In this document: piece by piece, positions 7,694 to 13,252 of the stretch | How positions within the stretch are numbered: the stretch's first letter is position 1 | Layout: each line of letters begins with the position of its first letter | Assembly (NCBI GenBank): GCA_902761955.1 | Contig: CACWMM010000062.1 | Location: 1 to 13,252, forward strand | Source: Parafannyhessea sp902761955 | GTDB lineage: Bacteria; Actinomycetota; Coriobacteriia; Coriobacteriales; Atopobiaceae | Reading direction: 5' to 3' | Length of the DNA: 13,252 bases | Notes under the pieces: generated by a model | What the model was told of the DNA's origin: nothing | Databases searched by the model: none | The model's input: only the letters and a program-made list of their open reading frames with translations | Program-made: the position numbers and the translations under genes

Positions 7694-7747
7694 CGGGCGA
7701 TTTAGACGTTAGCAGGTGTCACGGCCGCGCGCCCTGGCACCACGCCT

Positions 7748-7785
7748 CCGGGCGAGAAGCCCAGCCCTTCTCGCCCGGCTCTTTC
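7748..7785 (+). terminator. Rho-independent terminator of the SPFH gene
   Basis: A perfect 12-bp stem (7748-7759 with 7767-7778), 7-nt loop, followed by CTCTTTCC. It lies 55 nt after the SPFH stop and 39 nt before the convergent PEBP gene ends. The opposite strand lacks a T-run after the stem, so it serves mainly the + strand. Confidence 0.8.
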
Positions 7786-7816
7786 CGTGTGCGCGCTCCG
7801 TGCTCCGTGCTTCGTG

Positions 7817-8344
7817 CTACGCCCGTGCGGGCAGGTTCGCCTCAGCCCACTCGATCACGTGGCCGTGCATCGCATGCACGAGCTCGTTTGCCCAGAAGCC
7901 CTCGCGCAGATCGGGCATCACGTCCAGAGCGAAGACCCTCAGCGTGTACACGTGGTCCCCATCAGGCGGCTGCGGGCCGTTGTAGCGGCAGGTCAGCAGC
8001 GGGTCGGAGCTCCCCACGAGCCTGCTCGCGGACGAGTTTCTGCCCTGCACCATGCCAAACGACCCCAGGTTCGACGCGTCCTCCGGGAAGGAGAGCCGCC
8101 CGTCGCGCGCGAGCGAGGCGTCGATTCCCGCCGCGACCCAGTGGATCCACGTGAAGCCGCACACGGGGATGGAATCATAGTCCGTGAACGCAAGCGCGAG
8201 CGAGCGCGCCTGCCGCGGAATGTCCTCCACCTCGAAGGGAAACGACGTCGTCGGCGCCTGAGCGTACAGGTGCGCCGCGTCCGCGTACTTCGCGTAGCGG
8301 TCCGGAACCATGCCGTTCTTGTCGAGCCCAACCCTGATGTCCAT
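7817..8344 (-). CDS. PEBP family protein (YbhB/YbcL type)
   Basis: This is a 175-residue cytoplasmic phosphatidylethanolamine-binding-protein (Raf kinase inhibitor-like) family member; no signal peptide is visible. Landmarks match the bacterial YbhB/YbcL group: SLALAFTDYD (48-57), GFTWIHWVA (63-71), and the hallmark YNGPQPPDGDH followed by YTLRVFALD (121-141). Full length for the family (about 150-180). ATG at 8344 follows GGGAGG at 4-nt spacing on the - strand, and the gene ends with TAG. The function of bacterial PEBPs is not settled. It is divergent from queH with only about 70 nt between start codons, so the promoters nearly overlap. Confidence 0.85.
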   Translation of the reverse strand: MDIRVGLDKNGMVPDRYAKYADAAHLYAQAPTTSFPFEVEDIPRQARSLALAFTDYDSIPVCGFTWIHWVAAGIDASLARDGRLSFPEDASNLGSFGMVQGRNSSASRLVGSSDPLLTCRYNGPQPPDGDHVYTLRVFALDVMPDLREGFWANELVHAMHGHVIEWAEANLPARA

Positions 8345-8364
8345 GCTGCCTCCCGTCGTTGTCG

Positions 8365-8379
8365 TATGCTCTCATCTTA
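8365..8379. promoter_or_regulatory. Back-to-back putative -10 elements for queH (+) and the PEBP gene (-)
   Basis: On the + strand TATGCT (8365-8370) lies about 44 nt before the preferred queH start. On the - strand TAAGAT (8379 down to 8374) lies about 30 nt before the PEBP start. Both fit TAnnnT, and the two overlap so closely that only one promoter could be occupied at a time. No -35 boxes are evident. Confidence 0.3.
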
Positions 8380-8413
8380 CTAGCGTCAGGCGAGCGTGCG
8401 GGGGGGTATGCGG

Positions 8414-9085
8414 ATGGACGGACACTCTCATGCGGCGTCGGATGCGGCGGCCGGGCGCACGCCGCTCCTTCTGCACGCGTGCTGCGGACCGTGCTCGCTC
8501 GAGCCCGTCAAGTACCTGCGGCAGGAGGGCTTCGAGCCCACCATCTGCTGGACCAACCCCAACATCCAGCCCGTCCGCGAGCACGACCGGCGCCTCGCGG
8601 TGCTCATGGCGTGGGCGCAAGACGTTGCGCACGTGGACGTGATCGTTGCGGCGGACGACCGCGACGCATGGGAGAAGGGCGTCGCCTCCAAGGGCCTTGA
8701 CCGCGAGCGCAGGTGCAGGGCATGCTATGCCGTGAGGCTGGCGGAGAGCTGCCGCGTCGCACGCGAGCGGGGATTTGGCTTCGTGTCGACGACGCTTGCC
8801 GTCTCGCCGTACCAGCTGTTCGACGCCTGCCACGACGAGCTCGCCTCGCTTGCGGCGGCATACGGCCTCACGCCCGTGTGGCGCGACTTCCGCCCGCACT
8901 ACCCGGAGTCCGTGGACGACTCCCGCGCGCTCGGCATGTACCGGCAGAACTACTGCGGCTGCCGCTTCTCCGCGGCGGAGGCCGCCCTGGAGCGCCACGA
9001 GGCGCGCGACTGGCGCAAGGCCGCGAAGGAGGCCCGGCGCGAGGGCCGCGAGCTGCCTCCCAGGCCCGAGTACCTGCCCGGCTAG
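8414..9085 (+). CDS. queH: Epoxyqueuosine reductase QueH
   Basis: QueH (former DUF208) reduces epoxyqueuosine to queuosine at position 34 of tRNAs with GUN anticodons, the last step of the pathway, and replaces the cobalamin-dependent QueG. Counting from ATG 8414 (223 residues), the family's metal/Fe-S cysteines are present: LLLHACCGPC (C23, C24, C27), RRCRACYAVRL (C101, C104) and MYRQNYCGC (C181, C183), as well as FVSTTLAVSPYQ (123-134). The start is uncertain: ATG 8414 has a G7 run 7 nt upstream, ATG 8408 is too close to that run, and GTG 8396 has only a weak AGG; all are in one frame. The stop is TAG. It lies 176 nt before queA, separated by a hairpin terminator. No queC, D, E, F or tgt is in this window. 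Confidence 0.93.
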   Translation: MDGHSHAASDAAAGRTPLLLHACCGPCSLEPVKYLRQEGFEPTICWTNPNIQPVREHDRRLAVLMAWAQDVAHVDVIVAADDRDAWEKGVASKGLDRERRCRACYAVRLAESCRVARERGFGFVSTTLAVSPYQLFDACHDELASLAAAYGLTPVWRDFRPHYPESVDDSRALGMYRQNYCGCRFSAAEAALERHEARDWRKAAKEARREGRELPPRPEYLPG

Positions 9086-9098
9086 GGCTTGCCCGCCG

Positions 9099-9141
9099 CG
9101 GGCGCGGGGCTGCCCCCGGCGCCCGCCGTTCTCCGCTTTTT
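9099..9141 (+). terminator. Terminator after queH
   Basis: Bases 9099-9109 pair with 9114-9125 (11 bp with one bulged G at 9118, 4-nt loop). A T5 run follows at 9137-9141, eleven bases past the stem. The gap before the T-run makes it less than ideal, but it separates queH from queA and may let only part of the transcription through. Confidence 0.55.
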
Positions 9142-9187
9142 GTGCCGAACGTTCGCATGCGCCGCGCGAGCCTGCCGTCCGGCGCGC

Positions 9188-9193
9188 TATCAT
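9188..9193 (+). promoter_or_regulatory. Possible -10 element (TATCAT) for queA
   Basis: TATCAT, four of six matches to consensus including TAnnnT, lies 68 nt before the queA ATG and downstream of the queH terminator. No -35 is obvious. The leader holds a GC hairpin (9217-9223 with 9236-9242). I looked for a preQ1 riboswitch aptamer here and did not find one. Confidence 0.35.
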
Positions 9194-9261
9194 GGGCGGC
9201 TGTTGGAACACGTGATGCGCGCGAGCCCGTAAAGCCGCGCGCGAGGGATGCGGGGATACGC

Positions 9262-10425
9262 ATGCGCACAGACGACTTTGACTACGACCTTCCCGAGGAG
9301 CTCATCGCACAGGAGCCGGCGGAGCCGCGCGACTCGTGCAGGCTGCTCGTGCTGCACCGCGACGACGGTTCCGTCGAGCACAGGCACTTCTACGACATCG
9401 TGGACTACCTGGAGCCGGGCGACCTCATCGTCGCAAACAAGACGCGCGTCATGCCGGCGCGCCTGATGGGGCACAAGCGCGGCACGGGCGGCGTGAGCGA
9501 GACGCTGCTGCTGAAGCGCCGCGAGGACCTGGACGTGATGGGCCACGTGTGGGAGTGCCTGGTGAAGCCCGGCAAGCGCCTGAAGCAGGGCGCCGTCATC
9601 GAGTACCGCGAGGGCGGCATCCACGCACCCATGAGCTGGCCCGTCGTCCTCACGGGCGAGGTCGTGGACTACGTGGACGAGAGCCGCGGCGGCCGCCTGG
9701 TGCGCTTCGAGCCGGCAGAGGGCCTCACGCTGGACGAGGCCATCCACAAGGCCGGCCACGTGCCCCTGCCTCCCTACATCACGCAGTACGACGGCGACCC
9801 CGAGAAGTACCAGACGGTCTACGCGATGCACGAGGAGCACTCCGCGGCGGCTCCCACGGCGGGCCTGCACTTCACGCCGGAGCTCATCCGCAGGATCGAG
9901 GACATGGGCGTGCAGTGGAAGACCGTGGAGCTCGAGGTCGGCATCGACACGTTCCGCCTGGTGGAGGAGGACGACCCCACGAAGCACGTCATGCACACGG
10001 AGCGCTACCACGTGAGCCAGGACGTCGTGGACGCCGTGCACGCCACGAAGGCCGCGGGACACCGCGTCATCGCCATCGGCACCACCTCCGTCCGCTCGCT
10101 CGAGAGCGGGTTCGACGCGGATGCCCTCGCGTGGGAGCTCCCGTGCGTCGCGCACCGCTTCGAGGACGCGCCGGACTCCGCGAGGACCCTCGGCAGGGGA
10201 GACATCGTCGAGCGCCGCGACGCCACCACGAACCTCTACCTCATGCCTGGCTCCACCTACCACGTGGTCGACGCCATGGTCACGAACTTCCACGTGCCGC
10301 GCTCGACCCTCATGATGCTCGTCTCGGCGTTCGCCACGCGCGAGCAGATCATGGCCGCCTACCAGGAGGCAATCGCCGAGAAGTACCGCTTCTTCAGCTT
10401 TGGCGACGCCATGCTCATGGTGTAG
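9262..10425 (+). CDS. queA: S-adenosylmethionine:tRNA ribosyltransferase-isomerase QueA
   Basis: QueA transfers and isomerises the ribosyl group of S-adenosylmethionine onto preQ1-modified tRNA to give epoxyqueuosine, the substrate of QueH encoded next door. The 387-residue product has the family signatures: FDYDLPEELIAQEP (6-19), ANKTRVMPARLMG (58-70), WECLVKPGKRLKQG (97-110), YQTVYA (183-188), AAAPTAGLHFTPELI (195-209), VIAIGTTSVRSLES (269-282), TNFHVPRSTLMMLVSAF (341-357) and YRFFSFGDAMLM (375-386). ATG 9262 has GGGGA 5 nt upstream and opens directly on the conserved N terminus. It is longer than the usual 340-360 residues; extra sequence seems to lie around 118-128 and 283-325. The strong terminator behind it closes the unit. 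Confidence 0.95.
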   Translation: MRTDDFDYDLPEELIAQEPAEPRDSCRLLVLHRDDGSVEHRHFYDIVDYLEPGDLIVANKTRVMPARLMGHKRGTGGVSETLLLKRREDLDVMGHVWECLVKPGKRLKQGAVIEYREGGIHAPMSWPVVLTGEVVDYVDESRGGRLVRFEPAEGLTLDEAIHKAGHVPLPPYITQYDGDPEKYQTVYAMHEEHSAAAPTAGLHFTPELIRRIEDMGVQWKTVELEVGIDTFRLVEEDDPTKHVMHTERYHVSQDVVDAVHATKAAGHRVIAIGTTSVRSLESGFDADALAWELPCVAHRFEDAPDSARTLGRGDIVERRDATTNLYLMPGSTYHVVDAMVTNFHVPRSTLMMLVSAFATREQIMAAYQEAIAEKYRFFSFGDAMLMV

Positions 10426-10476
10426 CCGTCGTCGCGACCCCGGGGCCTTCCGTCCCGCCGACCCATGCGTACGCTT

Positions 10477-10511
10477 GCGGGCCCCATCACCTGCGATGGG
10501 GCCCGCCTTTT
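10477..10511 (+). terminator. Strong rho-independent terminator of queA
   Basis: A perfect 12-bp stem (10477-10488 with 10495-10506), 6-nt loop, then CTTTTG. It sits 52 nt after the queA stop. The convergent coiled-coil gene ends at 10553; on its strand the stem is not followed by T residues, so service to that gene is doubtful. Confidence 0.88.
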
Positions 10512-10552
10512 GTAACCCTTTTCCGGCGTCGCGTCGCGCCGCTCGCGACTGT

Positions 10553-11866
10553 CTAGAGCGTCCTCATCACGAACGTCGCCACAAGCGCCACGAGGGCCAC
10601 TGCCAGCACTATGGCCCCTATGAACAGGAAGCGCTGCTTCCTCGTGGCCTCGCGCAGGTGTTTCTCCTCGTGGGCGAGCTTCTGGGCAGACTTCATGCGC
10701 TCCTCGAGCTCCTTGCGACCCTGGGCGATCGTGTGCGCAAGCTCCGTGCTCACCTCGGGCGTCGCGTGGATCTCCGTCGCCTCGTCCAGCAGCTTCTGGG
10801 CCTCCGCTTGGCGCGCGTCTGCGTCCTGCTTCTCCTTGCCGGCAGACGTGATGGCGCGGTCGCGCTTTGCGATTTCGTCTGAAAGCTCCTTCTCGCCCGC
10901 GAGGGCGGCGTTGTACAGGCGCTCGTACTCCTCGCGATGCTCGTCCGCCTCGCGCTTCGCCACGTCAGCCGCCGTCTCCGCACTCTCAAGCGCGCGCCTC
11001 TGTGCGGCAAGGTTCGCCTGCGCGCTATCGACCAGCTGCTTGCACTCGTTCGTGACGCGGTCGAGGTCTGCGCGCGCCGCGTCCAGGTGCGCGCGCTCGG
11101 CCACGATGTCGCTCTGCTTCTTCTGCACCACGGCGGAGGAGGCGTTCGAGTCCGCCTTCAGCGCGTCGAGCTCGCCCTCCGCCTTGCGCAGGCGCTCCTG
11201 CGAGTTGTCGACGGAGCGGTTCGCGGAGGCCACGCTCTGCTCGCGCCGCTTCGTCGCCTCTCCCAGCTGCTGGTCGGCCGCCTTCGCCTGGCGCTTCGCG
11301 TCTGCGAGCGTCTTCGCGGCGTCGTCCGCACGCCCCTTCGTGGATTCCATCAGCTCGCGGTACGGCCTCAGCTGCTCCTCGTGCTCGGCCTTCATCTGGG
11401 CGAGCCGTCCCTCAAGGTCGGACTTCTCGGCGGATTGCTGGTCGATCACGGCCTGGGCGCGCGCGGACGCCTGTCCCTGGACCAAAAGCGCATCGTTCTG
11501 GGTGGTCACGATCTTCTCGTAGTCCGCCTCGATCTTCGTGCGGTGGTCCAGGACCTTCTGGCTCTCCTCGAGCTCCGCCTTCAGAGACTTCACCTTGTCG
11601 TGGGCCTCCGCGCGGCGCTTCGCCGCGGCACGCACCTGCCTGATGGCGCCAAAGCCGCCCTTGAAGGGATTCTCGGAGTTCGCGCCCGCTGCGCTGGAGC
11701 CCTTCTTCCCGCGCGACTTCGCACGCTGCCTGTCCAGGTCCTTGTCGCTTATCACGGGAAGCTCGTCTGCCGCCACGGGCACCGCGCCGGGATACTCGAG
11801 CCCCTCGTCCTTCGGGGCCCCGCCCTCGGCGGACTTCGTGTCGGTGTGGTCGTGCGGCTTTGCCAT
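10553..11866 (-). CDS. Tail-anchored coiled-coil protein of unknown function
   Basis: I do not recognise a family for this 437-residue protein. Residues 1-60 are polar, probably disordered and rich in Asp, Lys and Pro. Residues 80-410 are almost entirely Ala, Glu, Lys, Gln, Asp and Arg in heptad-like spacing (for example KVKSLKAELEESQKVLDH, AKTLADAKRQAKAADQQLG), predicting a very long coiled coil. One hydrophobic segment at about 413-433 (FLFIGAIVLAVALVALVATF) ends just before the C-terminal MRTL. There is no signal peptide, so the rod is expected to be cytoplasmic and held to the membrane by its tail. ATG 11866 follows AAGGAGAG at good spacing; the stop is TAG. It is divergent from ptsH across a 246-nt control region. 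A structural, envelope or division-related role is possible but not shown. Confidence 0.8.
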   Translation of the reverse strand: MAKPHDHTDTKSAEGGAPKDEGLEYPGAVPVAADELPVISDKDLDRQRAKSRGKKGSSAAGANSENPFKGGFGAIRQVRAAAKRRAEAHDKVKSLKAELEESQKVLDHRTKIEADYEKIVTTQNDALLVQGQASARAQAVIDQQSAEKSDLEGRLAQMKAEHEEQLRPYRELMESTKGRADDAAKTLADAKRQAKAADQQLGEATKRREQSVASANRSVDNSQERLRKAEGELDALKADSNASSAVVQKKQSDIVAERAHLDAARADLDRVTNECKQLVDSAQANLAAQRRALESAETAADVAKREADEHREEYERLYNAALAGEKELSDEIAKRDRAITSAGKEKQDADARQAEAQKLLDEATEIHATPEVSTELAHTIAQGRKELEERMKSAQKLAHEEKHLREATRKQRFLFIGAIVLAVALVALVATFVMRTL

Positions 11867-11934
11867 GGGGTCTCTCCTTGCGTGAGCCGGCGTGCTCCTA
11901 TGCCTCGCGCCGGTCTGTGGTGGCGATTCAGAGT

Positions 11935-11960
11935 ATTCTAGGGTTAAATTCTAGGTCTAA
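11935..11960. repeat. Direct repeat of ATTCTAGG / CTAGGNYTAA boxes in the coiled-coil gene promoter region
   Basis: ATTCTAGG occurs at 11935-11942 and again at 11948-11955, a 13-bp period. Each copy continues into a CTAGG-N-YTAA box: CTAGGGTTAA (11938-11947) and CTAGGTCTAA (11951-11960). On the - strand each copy contains TAGAAT, a plausible -10 for the coiled-coil gene about 70 or 85 nt before its ATG. The repeats may therefore be tandem -10 elements, operator sites, or both. Confidence 0.55.
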
Positions 11961-12039
11961 CCCGTGCAATGGGACGTTCGCATGCGCATACCGACACATT
12001 TTGGCATCCAATGACCATCCCACATGCTTTCTTTGTTAC

Positions 12040-12045
12040 TATAAT
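12040..12045 (+). promoter_or_regulatory. Consensus -10 (TATAAT) of ptsH
   Basis: TATAAT in the AT-rich stretch ttgttactataatcatc, 68 nt upstream of the ptsH ATG; transcription would start near 12052. The best TTGACA-like candidate (ATGACC at 12011-12016) is 23 nt away, too far for a standard promoter. The whole 11930-12110 stretch is markedly AT-richer than the rest of the window. Confidence 0.6.
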
Positions 12046-12052
12046 CATCAAG

Positions 12053-12100
12053 CAAGGCATCAATTGGACAGGGCGCCTTGCCCTTCCCCTGTTAGACCTA
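12053..12100 (+). promoter_or_regulatory. ptsH leader: possible H-type pseudoknot and inverted box next to the ribosome binding site
   Basis: CAAGGC (12053-12058) can pair with GCCTTG (12075-12080). Six bases of that loop, ACAGGG (12068-12073), can pair with CCCTGT (12087-12092), giving an H-type pseudoknot. GGGC (12071-12074) with GCCC (12080-12083) is a weaker competing stem. Immediately after, GTTAGACCTA (12091-12100) is the exact inverse of TAGGTCTAAC at 11952-11961 and abuts the ribosome binding site AAGGAG (12101-12106). Pairing is observed; function is speculative. Confidence 0.3.
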
Positions 12101-12112
12101 AAGGAGTGCGTT

Positions 12113-12391
12113 ATGGTTTCCAAGCAAGTTTCTATCGTCAGCCCCACCGGTCTCCACGCTCGTCCCGCTTCCCAGTTCGTGCAGGTTGCGAAGCAGTACC
12201 AGTGCGCCGTCACCATCAAGGATCTTGACAAGGGCTCCGCTCCCGTCAACGCCAAGTCCATCATGATGATCCTCGCCGCTGGCCTCGGCACCGGCACCAA
12301 GGTCGAGATCACCTGTGACGGCGCGGACGAGAACGAGGCGCTGGGCGCCCTCCTCGGCATCAAGGACGGCGACGCCAACCTCTTCGAGTAG
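12113..12391 (+). CDS. ptsH: Phosphocarrier protein HPr
   Basis: HPr carries phosphate from PEP-dependent Enzyme I to sugar-specific EIIA proteins of the phosphotransferase system in the cytoplasm. The 92-residue product is full length. It has the active-site loop PTGLHARPAS (11-20) with the phosphorylated histidine H15, and NAKSIMMILA (46-55) with S49 at the position of the regulatory serine (Ser46) of Bacillus HPr. ATG 12113 is preceded by AAGGAG at 6-nt spacing; codons just after the start are less GC-biased than in neighbouring genes, consistent with high expression. It has its own consensus -10 and terminator and is not next to ptsI, so it is a stand-alone gene here. The serine and its context suggest possible HPr kinase control, but no hprK is in view. 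Confidence 0.95.
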   Translation: MVSKQVSIVSPTGLHARPASQFVQVAKQYQCAVTIKDLDKGSAPVNAKSIMMILAAGLGTGTKVEITCDGADENEALGALLGIKDGDANLFE

Positions 12392-12434
12392 CGATAGCGC
12401 TGCCCAAGGTCGCACAACCTTCCGCATGATTACT

Positions 12435-12474
12435 GGGCCTGGTTCGGAATCCTCCGGACCAGGCCCCGTTCCTT
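12435..12474. terminator. Terminator between convergent ptsH and glutamine amidotransferase genes
   Basis: Bases 12435-12447 pair with 12454-12466 (13 bp with one T-G wobble, 6-nt loop), followed on + by CGTTCCTTA. It lies 43 nt after the ptsH stop and 13 nt beyond the end of the convergent gene, so it may act in both directions, although the T-rich tail favours ptsH. Confidence 0.75.
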
Positions 12475-12487
12475 ACGCGCTTTGGCG

Positions 12488-13252
12488 CTACGCCACGAAG
12501 TCCTCCGGACGCACGCCCATCTTGCGCTGCAGCTCCAGGATCGTCTCGCAGAAGCGGTAGCCGTGAGGCGCGGACGTCCTCACCAGACGACCGTCGCGAA
12601 GCGCGATCAGACGGTTCGCGGGCACGGGCTTCCACTCTTCCTCCTCGGCAGAGCCTCCAAGGCACGTCGTGCTCACGACGATGGCCCTTCCGCCCTTCTC
12701 GTCCGTGAACGAGCGATAGAACAGCGTGCACTTCGAGGTGTTCGTGTGCACGTAGGTGTACTCGCCGTCGTCCAGGATGATGTTCACGCGGTTGCGGTTC
12801 GCCAGCTGCGTCACGGCGCCGGTCAGCGCCTCGAAGCGCGCGTCGAACGTGGGCTCGGCTCCGCGCAGCAACGCCTCGTCCAGCACGTCCGTCAGAAACG
12901 CCGCCATGCGCTCGCTGTCGGTCTCTCCCTCGGTGCGGCCCTCGTAGGGGAAGGTCAGGCCCTCGTTGAACAGGATGCCGTTGTGGATGAGCGTCCACTG
13001 CCGGCCGGACATGTCGCACGTCCTGAACGGGTGGCAGTTGCGCTCGGCCATGTCCGTGCCCGTGGCATAGCGTATGTGGGCGAGGACGTGGCTCTTCTCG
13101 ATGGGGGAGCCCAGGATCTTCCAGTTGAGGTCCGAGTCTATGGCGCGCCTGCCCTCGCGCACGAGGGTGACGGACGCGTCGTCAAACGGGTCGCCGTCGC
13201 GCCAGGATATGCCCCAGCCATGGGGGTGGTTCACGCTGTGCGAGAAGAACTC
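12488..13252 (-). CDS. Class II glutamine amidotransferase (GATase_4/YafJ-like), 5' end beyond window
   Basis: The coding frame enters from the right edge (first visible residues EFFSHSVNHPHGWGIS) and ends at TAG 12488-12490; 254 residues are visible. Family landmarks of the Ntn-type glutaminase domain are HPHGWGIS, VLAHIRYATG (about residues 56-65), ERNCHPF (about 70-76) and IHNGILFNEG. These match stand-alone class II amidotransferases of the YafJ type, which release ammonia from glutamine; the acceptor is unknown. The catalytic Cys, normally residue 2, lies outside the window, so the start cannot be seen; the in-frame GTG at 13234 is internal to conserved sequence and is not the start. The tail (ILELQRKMGVRPEDFVA) looks intact. 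It converges on ptsH with a shared hairpin between. Confidence 0.88.
   Translation of the reverse strand, partial: EFFSHSVNHPHGWGISWRDGDPFDDASVTLVREGRRAIDSDLNWKILGSPIEKSHVLAHIRYATGTDMAERNCHPFRTCDMSGRQWTLIHNGILFNEGLTFPYEGRTEGETDSERMAAFLTDVLDEALLRGAEPTFDARFEALTGAVTQLANRNRVNIILDDGEYTYVHTNTSKCTLFYRSFTDEKGGRAIVVSTTCLGGSAEEEEWKPVPANRLIALRDGRLVRTSAPHGYRFCETILELQRKMGVRPEDFVA

Noticed and set aside
7797..7820. Short repeats of cgtgct near the end of the PEBP gene
   Set aside because: Three imperfect 6-7-nt units mostly in a terminator-proximal spacer; too short and degenerate to call a functional repeat.
9142..9261. preQ1 riboswitch before queA
   Set aside because: The conserved preQ1-I/II aptamer sequences are absent; only GC hairpins are seen.
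10611..11941. Long + strand open frames antisense to the coiled-coil gene (Ser/Ala/Arg-rich and Leu/Arg-rich)
   Set aside because: Composition is what the complement of an Ala/Glu/Lys-rich coiled-coil gene produces at high GC; no RBS-supported start or recognisable domain.
1..13252. CRISPR arrays, insertion sequences, attachment sites, tRNA or rRNA genes
   Set aside because: No regularly spaced repeats, transposase-like frames, terminal inverted repeats or tRNA cloverleaf sequences could be found in the intergenic stretches, all of which are shorter than 300 nt.

Overview
The window is a GC-rich (roughly two-thirds G+C), gene-dense bacterial chromosome segment. Codon use, strongly G/C third positions, an LPxTG-anchored papain-like protease with a clostridial-type lectin-like domain, a QueH-type epoxyqueuosine reductase and a Firmicutes-style HPr together suggest an anaerobic host-associated actinobacterium of the Coriobacteriia (Olsenella/Atopobiaceae-like). 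That assignment is inference from style and gene content, not from a marker gene. There is no sign of a mobile element, prophage, CRISPR array, tRNA or rRNA.

Layout. Positions 1-1887 (+) hold the 3' part of a large cell-wall-anchored C1 cysteine peptidase, broken by one in-frame TGA at the tryptophan of its active-site NSWG motif. Positions 2044-4013 (-) hold a methionyl-tRNA-synthetase-type class I tRNA ligase whose frame breaks once near 3333. A divergent control region with a perfect 17-bp tandem repeat follows. Next come a YwaF/TIGR02206 membrane protein (4230-5009) and an overlapping DUF3267 membrane putative metallopeptidase (5000-5551), a HisJ-type PHP phosphatase (5722-6546) and an SPFH/prohibitin-like membrane protein (6686-7693), all on +. 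A PEBP/YbhB protein (7817-8344, -) is convergent with SPFH and divergent from queH. queH (8414-9085) and queA (9262-10425), both +, cover two late steps of queuosine synthesis. A tail-anchored coiled-coil protein of unknown role (10553-11866, -) lies back to back with the HPr gene ptsH (12113-12391, +). The window ends inside a class II glutamine amidotransferase (12488-13252 and beyond, -).

How the genes work together. Most are independent housekeeping units with their own terminators; good rho-independent hairpins follow metG, SPFH, queH, queA and ptsH. Only queH/queA form an obvious pathway pair, and only the TIGR02206/DUF3267 pair overlaps in a way that suggests translational coupling.

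No clear novel multi-gene system is present. The signals most worth a second look are non-coding. The SPFH leader can fold into a long hairpin that buries its own ribosome binding site. The ptsH/coiled-coil intergenic region carries repeated CTAGGNYTAA-like boxes, one inverted copy abutting the ptsH ribosome binding site, plus a possible pseudoknot. The two coding lesions, a premature TGA and a frameshift within 2.5 kb, should be checked as possible sequencing errors before being read as biology.
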